From Congeria kusceri (lineage: Eukaryota > Mollusca > Bivalvia > Myida > Dreissenidae), in assembly GCA_027627225.1 (NCBI GenBank), contig CM051029.1, forward strand, positions 70,666,578 to 70,730,577: a stretch of 64,000 nt of DNA. The letters are read 5' to 3'. Of the stretch, positions 11,255 through 23,200 are shown piece by piece. A model generated the notes under the pieces. That model was given only the letters and a program-made list of their open reading frames with translations, had not been told where the DNA came from and did not search any database. The stretch's first letter is position 1. Each line of letters begins with the position of its first letter. Both the position numbers and the translations under genes were made by a program.

Positions 11255-14200
11255 CAGCCAATGTTCAGAACTGCACAGGTGAACAGTCCAAGTATAACTG
11301 CCAGGCGGAAATTCTGAATCTGAAAGTCACAGACAAAATGCTTTTCCTAGAGATTTTAACTTGAATGTAAATCAAATGTAACATTTAAACTAGGGATGGG
11401 ACCGAATATTCGAATATAGGATAATATTCGAATATAAAAAAATGAATACGAATATTTTATTTTCAAATTTATTTAAAGAACAAAATTTCTTTAAAAAATC
11501 TTTTTTTCCAGTTTGATTGCAAATTTAACATGCATTCCAGTCATATTTCCTGCCTAGCTTGTGGGCGGGGGCAGTGTAACGCTTTTACAACACATGCCAA
11601 ACCTGTCCAATTAACGACAATTGATAATTGGCAGGGGGGCCACGTCTGTACAAGGGCCGCAAATTAATGGTTTGTAGAGGCGCGAATATGACGAATTGTA
11701 AAATATAATAAAACTGGGCCATGTTGTGATAACGGTTTCACAGTTTGCACAAGGCGTACATTGTTGTTTTTTATCCTTAAGTGACATATGTACAGTTAAC
11801 TTGTTTACAATAAATTATTGTTTACAATAAATTACAATTACTCTCTAAGTAAACCAATCAAAACGAATCCATTATCAGCCAATCAATATCTTAAACAAAA
11901 TTAGCATGATCTGGTCACTCTTAATATATGTCACTAGTAAATTATTCTCCATTATATCCATACCATATATTATACAAGAGTCTTTATTAATAAACAATGC
12001 CACTATCACGTGCTTGGAAAGTACTTTACGCGGTCATTTGACAAAACCCAGTCAGTGTGTAATCTGCACAGCAGATACAAGCTTCATGTTTCTTAAAAAA
12101 AATGGAATGATTAACAAATTAATTAACAATACATTTAACAATATCTTACATTTCTTTATATTTGCTTAACACTCACTAAGTTATATCGCTCATTTACCAC
12201 TGAAACAAGGTAAAACAACTACGTACACGTAGTATACATATTTTGGATAGGTAAATATTCGGACAGAGTGCCGTATATAGTAGTATTTACAAAACGAATA
12301 TTCAAATATATTCGAATACCTAAAACTAATATTCGAATATTGATTTCAGTGTTCGGCCCCATCCCTAAATCTTTAAACACATACAAATCTTGATTAGAAT
12401 GATCAGAAATGTACAACAAACACATTTTACAGGAAGCATTTAAGGTGGCAAATAGTTGGCACTTATTACACACACTATCCTGATTAAAATGCTCTTAGAC
12501 TTACGTTTTAAAATCAATGAGAAATAAATGATCAGGACCCGTATTCACCAATCAATTCTTAGACTTAAGAATTAAGAATCAAGGATAGTATTGAAACTGT
12601 TCTGTTCTTGTCTTAAAATGTTGTCAATTTGAATTCACCTTGTATTAACCAACACAGATGATTTTAGCATTCTTTATTCAGATGTTTTATTTTAATGACA
12701 TGAGCAACATTGGTACCCGACGTATTGCGAATGAAAAAGCATTATATATTGAGTCTAAGTCTATTCTTCATTATTAAGTCTAACAATGGGTTGGTGAATA
12801 GGGGTCCAGCTTAGGTTCAGTAATGTATAGAAGTGAAACTGTTTATGACAAATTCAAGGCTTTTATGTGCATCTCATGTGTAAGCAGCAAATAATAAATC
12901 AGCTCAGTGTTAAAGGTCCATACAAGGTGTTGCAAGTTAAGACAAACATAATGAGTTTAATGTAGTGTTAAAGGTCCATACAAGGTGTTGCAAGTTAAGA
13001 CAAACATAATGAGTTTAATGTAGATTTAAACAAGATAAAGTTTTACCAAAATAATGAATTATGGTTAACAATCTATGTTACACTTCCTTAACATAAGAGG
13101 CATAGGAATAATTTTGATTCAAGTTCAATGTTTACATATTCGAGACAACAAAAGTAGCCAAGTGTTCATTCAGAATATCATGCTACTCGCTGAAAGTTAA
13201 CGGTGAATATTTAGATTTGCCACCATGATCATGAAATAAACGAGCTTATGTTCATAAACAGTTTACTCGGAGGATCAGTAGTTCGTATTTAAACAAAATC
13301 CAACAACCCAAATGTTACCTGAAGTATGATATGAATGAGCTTGTATCATATACTTGGGCTACTTTAACTGGCTGTATTATTTTGTTCATTCAAAATTGGG
13401 CCATTTTCACCGTTAGTGTTGCTTTAATATGGTATTTGAAATGACAGAGCCTGCAGTCATGAGTAATGTGCTGCTAAAACTGTACCTGTGTTTTCTCTGG
13501 GCTGATTTTGCTGTAGAGTAGGGGCATCACATTCACCACACCACCTGAATTGTAGAAGTACATGCATGTAAAGGCATCACATTCACCACACCACCTGAAT
13601 TGTAGAAGTACATGCATGTAAATATGCATTATGCTGGCCATAATGTCATGAAATTAACTTGCCAGAGAACTGCGGAATAACATGAATGTACATATGCAGG
13701 CAATAAAGTCATTAAAATAACTCTGCACAGAAAAGAGACACACTAGGGGGTCTGCAACATTATAGAGGTGCATCTAAATACATAAACGATCAGCTACATT
13801 TTGGCATTAAAGTGTTTTAATTTTTAAGTGTTTGTAATCTTACAATGTACTTAGTTCGGCTAGATTTTGTTGAAAGCCGGAGGCTAATTGAGACATATTC
13901 GACTCCTTTTCGTAGGTAGAACCAGTACTATTTGTCATTCTTAGAAAGATCATTCACATTCTTTCACGTAGGGATCCAACTGCTGTTTAATTTGTTTAAA
14001 GCAGGCATCTGATTGGAAGCACTGAGCTATTAGTATTAGTCGCAGGATTATACCTTCTCAGATGCTCAATTCTATTCTGTTGTCTTTAAGGATAAACAAA
14101 GCCAGCTATTCAAAAAATAATTATTACACAACACTCAAAGAAATTTGATATAAAAAGAACAAAATGATCCTTCTCGGACCTCCAATAAACAATACAAAAA

Positions 14201-17200
14201 GCAGTTCCAACACTGACACCATTCAGATAGACAGTGTAAAAAGTAGTTCCGACATAGACACCATTCACACAGGCAGTGTAAAAAGTAGTTTCGACATAGA
14301 CACCATTCAGACAGGCAGTGTAAAAAGTAGTTTCAACACTGACAGCATTCAGACATGCAGTGCAAAAAGTAGTTCCGACATAGACACCATTCAGACAGGC
14401 AGTGCAAAAAGTAGTTTCGACACTGACAGCATTCAGACATGCAGTGCAAAAAGTAGTTCCGACACTGACAGCATTCAGACATGCAGTGCAAAAAGTAGTT
14501 CTGACATTGACAGCATTCATAGGCAGTGCATAGTAAAGTGTAGTACTTACTATAATTCAAGACTTGTATTTTTCAGATCATATTAGAATTGAAATAATTT
14601 TCTCATTATCATGCTTTATCTGGAGATAAACAACAATATATCATTCTGATGGACATATCTTCCGACGCATTAGAGCTCCAAATCTATGTTTTGTGCCGAT
14701 AAACAACTCGAAATCAAAAATTATTTTTTAATTCAACATTTAAAATACACAAATTTGGTAGCTATTTTTACCCGATTATCACTTTGAAATAAAGTTTATT
14801 AACATGGTATTAAAGTTACTCAATATTTTACTATTTCCACATTCTATTTTCAATCTTTTCAGTTCCAGTTCAAGATGTCAGCTAAATAACAAACACTGCC
14901 AGTTAAACAGGCTTACAACCAAACTGTAGCTTAAAGCCCTGGAACGGAGGTATTTCCTTACCAAGAGCCACAGTTCCCATGAGAAATGGAGCACCGAAAT
15001 AAGTGTAGTCATTCATAATCTCACGATGTACTGAGGCACCAACATACAATGTGACTATCACCTGAAAATGTGGAAAACAAAATCACAAACATACTAAACA
15101 CCACAACATTTACTGTAGTTTTACCATTAACAGCATGCTTGAAGTTGCAAAATTGAAATAGTCTTCTTATCTTGTGAGAAATTGGAAGGCAGGTTAAGCC
15201 CAAAGAAACCATACTTACACATAAATACAGTACATTGTTTGTGGCACAGAATGGGAGACAATTTAAGTAAATGAAGGAAGCACAAGAGAAAGACACGGCT
15301 GGCACAAAACAATTACCTTAGTACTAAATATGCAGGCTTAGAACAAATACTATCCGAAGAGTAACACAAGCAATCATAAGTTAATTTTTTTTTTTTATTA
15401 ATCTACCACTAGTTTTATAGCTGAATTATTATATTGTTCTAATTTCTGAGTTAGGTACAATAAACTAAAGTACTATATCCAAAATGAATATTTTGAGAAG
15501 ACTTTTATCTTAATAAACAATAATTTGATTTATAACTGAAGCCTAAACCAGAGTAACACAATACAAATTAGAAGCATTAAAAGAACTACTGGTATAAATT
15601 GTGTGACTTACAGTTCCCAGGAGTAGTGTCCCTTTGAAGAATGTGAGGACAGAGACTACGGGCTGGATGAGTTGTAGCGCGAACACAATCAGCAATGAGA
15701 GCACCCAGACGAACACCGGAATGATGTAACGGTAGCTGAAAATACAGCACCCAAATGAACCGCGGAATGATGTAACTGTAGGTGAAAATACAGCACCCAG
15801 ACAAACATTGGAATGATGTAACGGTAGCTGACAAATGGCACCCAGACAAAAACAGGAATGATGTAACAGTAGCTGAAAATACAGCAACCAAATAACCACT
15901 GGTAAGATGTACTGGTAGATGAAAATACAGCACCCAGACAATCACCAGAATGATATTAGGGTAGCTGAAAATACAGCCACATGTTAAAGTATGCAAATAA
16001 AAATTATAACAGCTGAATGAATGGTTTCCAAATAAACACAAAAATTACGTAATGATACCTGAGATACAATATTTGAGGTATGCAATTCACAAAACTTGTA
16101 TTTATAAAATAGTAACACTTCTCAGATGTGTTGTCTAATAATTCATTAAAATAAATAATGCTCAAGTAAAAATGTCAGTATGCATTATACATGGTGTTTC
16201 ACAGTACATAAAACCACTATCAGACTTTTCTTACCCATTGACAGTTTAAGAAAGCATGTATTTGAGATGTAACTTACTCAATTCCTATAAGAGATCCATA
16301 TGCTTCACTCCCAGCCAAGGCATAGCTGATCAGTAAGGCCATACTGAAAATACAAATGGTTGCTCCTTTCCTATACCACCAATCGATTCATTGTCAAATA
16401 AATGAAAGGTAATACTGCTTTTTTTATCCAAATTGATAGCCTAAAGAGTAGACATGACGTATTGTATGTTTTATGTTATAACAAGAGATGTTTGTAAAAC
16501 ATGTATGCCCCCCGACTTGCAGCCAAGTTGTGAATATGTGCATGTGTTAAGAATTTTTTAAATATGCAATCCAAAGCAAGGTCCCGCTATATGGTATCGA
16601 TATATGAAGTTTCATTAAAATATCTTGATGCGTTCTCAAGTTATTGAGCGGAAACCTGTTTGTCTATTTTTAGTAATGGTGACCTTGACCTTGACCCCAC
16701 CCACCCCATATGAAATCTATATCAGAGCATAACCGTGAAGGCGATCTGGGCGATAACTTCGCCCTGGAGCTATTGACATCGCCCATAAATTTCATCAAGG
16801 AGAAGTCCACTTCGCCGTCTGATTTAAACTTTGCATAGTAATAATTATCAATCAAACACCAGTCATAATAGCTTTGAAGTCAACTTCCATAAGAAAGAGA
16901 ACGTAATCAAAGTAAATTTCAAAAACGCACATAATAACCAGATACGCAAAACACATATCAATCCATACTAGATGTAAATATTCGTGTTGATGTCCAATAA
17001 TTTCCCTGGTAACACAATTTCCATTTTAATTCCAAGATGTGTATTTCATCACCCCATTTAAATATCAAGTTTATTCAATGCAATAAAACAACGGTCTGAT
17101 TTTTTTTCACACCCTTGACATTTTCTCTAGAACGCTAATTCATTAATGCTCTATCGACAGTGCTTGCATTGTTCAGGTACAGTGGTATTGATTGAGGCTT

Positions 17201-20200
17201 TTTTCAATGACCACGTGCTAATCGTGTTACACGCTTAGTGCTACAAACTGCTAGACAATGGCCCCAGCTAGGCAGTCACATGAAAGACTTGTTGAAGTCA
17301 AACCGTCACCGTTGCCATTAGCTGTTGCTGACTGCATGCAGATTTGAAAGCCCAATCTAATTGATGACGTCACGCTGTCACTCTTCTTAGATTTAACATG
17401 TGTTATTATTAATTATTGGTATTTATAACGGATTTTATTTGTTTGTTCACATTGGATAAATAATTGCAAGGTAATTTTAATGAAGTGTTTTATTGATAAA
17501 AAATGAATTAATAACGAACAAAATATAATTAATATATAATTAATTTTTTTCATATTGCAAAAAAACAATGTTTTATGATGCACACAGGTACTTGTAACAA
17601 TGATTTTTTAATGTTCCATACGTATATACACTATTATAATCTCTTATTATAGTGTGAAGGTAATTGTAACAATTATTTTTTAACATTCCATGTGTATATA
17701 CATTATAATAATCTCTTATTATAGTGTATAATAATCTCTTATTATAGTGTATATACGTATGGAACATTAAAAAGTCATTGCAACAAGTACCTGTGATGAT
17801 GCATTGTGAATGTTTTGATAAAAAAAAAATATTAAAAAAATATTTAAATTTAAACCTCAATTGATGTGTGTATTGCTAGAATGGAAACTTGGAAAAAACT
17901 AGAATAATGTAATACAACTTGAAAATATGTTATTAATTTATGGAGAATATGATGGTGATGATGACCTGAAGATGATGATGATGATGATGACCTGAAGATG
18001 ATGATGAAGATGTTCTCAAGTAATTGAGCGGAAACTGTTTTTCTATTTTTAGCAACTGTGAAACTGACCCCACCAGCCCCATATGCAATCCCAAGCGAGG
18101 TCTCGATATAAGGTATCTCTGTATGAAGTTTCATTAAAATATCTCAATGCTTGTCAAGTTATTGAGCAAAAAGCGTTTTTCTACTTTTAGTAACGGTGAC
18201 CATGACCTTGACCCCACCCACCGCATATGCAATCCCAAGAGAGGTCTAAATATAAGATATCTATGTATGCAGTTTCATTAAAATATCTTGATGCGTTCTC
18301 AAGTTATTAAGCGGAAACCATTTTAGATTTTTAGTAACTGTCACCTTGACCTTGAACACACCCACTCCATATGCAATCTCAAGCAAGGCTTCGATATAAG
18401 GTATATATGTATGAAGTTTCATTAAAATATCTCGACGCGCTCTCAAGTTATTGAGCAGAAACCGTTTTTCTATTCTTAGTTATGGTGACCTTGATCTTGA
18501 CCCCACCCACCCCATATGCAATCCCAAGCCAGGTCTCGATATATATGGTATCTATGTATGAAGTTTCTTTAAAATATCTTTATGGATTCTAAAGTTATTG
18601 AGCAGAAACCGTTTTTCTATTTTTAATAACGGTGACCTTGACCCCACCCATCCCATATGCAATCCCAAACGAGGTCTTGATATAAGGTATATATGTATGA
18701 AGATTCATTAAAATATCTCGATGCGTTCTCAAGTTATTGAGCGGAAACCGTTTTTTCTAATTTTAGTAATGGTGACCTTGACCCCACCCACCCCATATGC
18801 AATCCCAAGCGAGGTCTCAATATAAGGTATCTATGTATGAAGTTTCATTAAAATATCTCGATGCGTTCTCAAGTTATTGAGGGGAGACGGTTTTCTATTT
18901 TTAGTAACGGTGACCTTGACCTTTGACCTGTTGACCTCAAAATTTATAGGCATCTTCCTTTCCTCCCAAGTAACCCGCAAACCAACTTTCCTGATCGTAG
19001 GTCAAAGCGTTCTCTAGATATCGTGCGGAAACGAAATGGTATACAGTTAGACAGACCGACCGACCCACCGACCACTCAACAGACCGACCGACCGACGGAC
19101 AGGTGCAAAGCAAGATACCCCCACTTCTTCGAAGGGGGGCAAAGCAATTGATTATGAACGTGTACATCAAAAAATACATTTTTAGCTTACATCTTTTGAA
19201 TGTAATCAGTGTTAAAGGGACCTGTTCACAGATTGACAAATTGAAAAATTTTCAACTTTTTGTCACTGATTCCAAAAATAAAAGAACAATGCATACAAGG
19301 GAGCAAAATAACACTACCGACCTAGAAATATACTGTAAAAACCGTTTAGTTTATGAGTAATCTTCAGTTGAAATTGATAAAATTATAAAGCGTTTGTAAC
19401 GCTAAACGATGGAATAATTTGGAGTGTTTCCGTTGTTTTCGTTGAAACTGTTGACATCACGTGGAAATCTTACATTAAGTTAATAATGCAGGGTGAAATA
19501 TAGAAGTCATTATGGCCGAGTGGTTAAAGCGAGGACCCCGGTTCGAACCCAGGTTGGACCATTTTTTTATTTTCCTTTTTTTTCTTAATACTTTTCTTGT
19601 TACTCTACTTGAGCTTTTTAGTTGCCATGCTAAAATCTGTCAAGTTAAGACATTCAATAGCATACATACAAACATACGAAAATCTGTCAAGTTAAGACAT
19701 TCAATGGCATACATACAAACATACGAAAATCTGTCAAGTTAAGACATTCAATGGCATACATACAAACATGCTAAAATCTGGCAAGTTAAGACATTCAATA
19801 GCATACATACAAACATACGAAAATCTGTCAAGTTAAGACATTCAATGGCATACATACAAACATACGAAAATCTGTCAAGTTAAGACATTCAATGGCATAC
19901 ATACAAACATGCTAAAATCTGGCAAGTTAAGACATTCAATAGCATACATACAAACATACAAAAATCTGTCAAGTTAAGACATTCAATAGCATACATACAA
20001 ACATACGAAAATCTGTCAAGTTAAGACATTCAATGGCATACATACAAACATGCTAAAATCTGGCAAGTTAAGACATTCAATGGCATACATACAAACATGC
20101 TAAAATCTGTCAAGTTAAGACATTCAATGGCATACATACAAACATACGAAAATCTGTCAAGTTAAGACATTCAATGGCATACATACAAACACATGAAAAT

Positions 20201-23200
20201 CTGTCAAGTTAAGACATTCAATGGCATACATACAAACATACGAAAATCTGTCAAGTTAAGACATTCAATGGCATACATACAAACACATGAAAATCTGTCA
20301 AGTTAAGACATTCAATGGCATACATACAAACATACGAAAATCTGTCAAGTTAAGACATTCAATGGCATACATACAAACATACAAAAATCTGTCAAGTTAA
20401 GACATTCAATGGCATACATACAAACATACGAAAATCTGTCAAGTTAAGACATTCAATGGCATACATACAAACACATGAAAATCTGTCAAGTTAAGACATT
20501 CAATGGCATACATACAAACATACGAAAATCTGTAAAGTTAAGACATTCAATGGCATACATACAAACATACGAAAATCTGTCAAGTTAAGACATTCAATGG
20601 CATACATACAAACATACGAAAATCTGTCAAGTTAAGACATTCAATGGCATACATACAAACATACGAAAATCTGTCAAGTTAAGACATTCAATGGCATACA
20701 TACAAACACATGAAAATCTGTCAAGTTAAGACATTCAATGGCATACATACAAACATACGAAAATCTGTCAAGTTAAGACATTCAATGGCATACATACAAA
20801 CATACGAAAATCTGTCAAGTTAAGACATTCAATGGCACACATACATAAGAAAATCTGTGAACAAGTCCCTGTAAGTACAAATTAAGTATAAAAGCCTTTA
20901 TCAAACTGCAGCTAAACTTGGCAAGCATTTTGTACATACTGTCTGTACGATAAGAGTAATACATGTATTAACAGCGATTTTTTTCACTTCCTTGGGAATG
21001 GGCCCTGTACCCATCAAATTACAGAGAATTTTGCATCTTGAAATCTTGCTAATTGGGAAACATTTAAGAAAGTTGTTTAATTAATTAATTACTTAAGCTA
21101 GCGTTATATTGGTTGAATTTTGAATGTTAATGGTGTTTATCTAGAACTATCATAATTTCATGATTTACAAATTAGATTCACATTTCTTATTTATTTAGGA
21201 TGTTGTCAGTTCTGATAAGGGAATGTATTCACTCCATTTGGGAAAAACAAACCATATATGAGTGGGTCTTTTTACTGGGTCCCGTAAAATGATGAAAGAA
21301 ATCACTGATTAAACGCTATTATGAGATGCCACAAACAGGCTTCTTACAACTGAAGAACGAGGACGATATCGAAGAACTGCCGCACACCACAACCTAGAAA
21401 AAGGTTGCCTAGGAGGTGCAGATTCGGCGGCTGAACGCTGATGTTCTTTGGGATGATCACATGACCTGCTAGCACCGGGCCTGGAAAAGATAAAATTTTA
21501 TGACACAAGCTTATGAAAAAGCAACAATCCACAGTCTTGGCGGTACAAAAGTTATTGGTAGTAGCAGCAGCAAAAGACTTGAAGGTATGAAGCCACAATA
21601 ACAACAATACATGTATGTGTGTAATAAATACCACTTACACAATACTTATACAATTTTAGGGCATACGCATTAAAACAGAAATGTCAGATGTAAAATATAC
21701 TTAATATACAGTCCAATGATAAACAAGAGATCCGACTACGGGTGCTGGACACTCGACTTTCTCGTATTTGGCCCTTTGTAAATAGAATGGGTTCATCACT
21801 GTGATGAAGTGTGTTGAATTTCAAGTCAATACCTCTTATAGATATTGTGAAATTTTACCCAAAGCGAAAATTCTAAGTTGAAAAAAGGGCAATTACTCAA
21901 ACAAAATCTTTGATAGTTACCTAATCTTGTCTACATAATAAATTAATCACTGTTATCAAGTACTTTGAGTTTCAAGTCAATACATGTACCTCATACAGGT
22001 ATTGAGAAATTTGACATAAAGCAAAAATTTAAGTTAAAAGGGTAATAACTACAACAAAATCTTTGAAAGAGTTACCTCCTCATGTCTGCAGTATGGGGTC
22101 AGCACCATGTACATGCATCTTGTGTTTCAATTTAATGTCTTTGATAGTTATTGAGACATTTCATATTTGACCATAAAAAAAAAAATATATTCAACAAGGG
22201 CAGATAACTCTGGAAATACAAATAACAGGTTTACCTCCCTTGTTGTAATGGATTACCCTTTTGATAGTGAACAAGTATGGAATGTTTCAAATGGATACCT
22301 TTGATAGTTTTTGAGAAATGGAATCGGACGAAAAACTTAAAAAAAAAACTAAACCAAACTAGATATGTTTGCCCCCACATTTCGCTGGTTGTCATAAAAC
22401 TGCACCACAAGACCCAGGTGCACAAAAACTGCACCAAAATACCCAAGTGCACAAGTGCACATGCTGATGAATATGTTTTTGCTAAAAAAGGGCCATAACT
22501 AAAGTGGGGGCATAAAAACTTTACTAATGCAGACGACAGTGCAATGAAAATAACTAGACTTTTTTTTCTTCGAAAGTCGAGCTAAAAAGAAATAGTTCAT
22601 TGTTGGTGTTACATTTCTGTCGGATTAGATCGAACAGGACGTCTGCATTGGATCCTTGATAAGAAATGCTACATGGGAGCTACTTTATAGTAGCTCAAAA
22701 ATGGTGCAAGGTTATTATGTATGGGTCCTGTCTATATCTTAGCCTGTACATAAATAAGACATTGTGCATAGTTCACCACGTAATCTTAATAAGAATATGT
22801 TTAACCAATATTTCCCCGCTAGATAATATTCTAACATGATCCTCGCTAATTTTTCTATAGACAAAGAACAAAATTATCTTTGTTAAACTACCCATAAACA
22901 ATGCAAAATGAAGTTCCGATGATGAGTGGAGCGTAGTAGTTCCAATTACAATTGCCAAAAATATCAGTCAAATAATGTCAGAATCAAAATAATTTTCGCA
23001 TTATCATTGTTGACAGGCCAATAAACAACTCTTTGTCGTTCTGATGCCTGGCTATTAAACAACTCGGCAACGTCGTGGTTTAATTCCTATGCATCAGAAC
23101 ACCAATCGTTGTTTATTTTGGCTAATAAATAATGATCAATTGAAAATTACTTCTTAATTTTACCATTTTCATCAGCCACGTCATCAGCGTCATCATCCAT

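Noticed and set aside
14903..14961. Transporter ending with a stop at 14903 by reading through
   Set aside because: A good GTAAGG donor at 14961-14956 and a phase-matched exon at 13544 with family-like residues show that translation continues by splicing.
19637..20860. CRISPR-like appearance of regular repeats (also 35985-36420 and 41391-42510)
   Set aside because: Units are contiguous with no unique spacers and lie in intronic eukaryotic DNA, so they are minisatellites.
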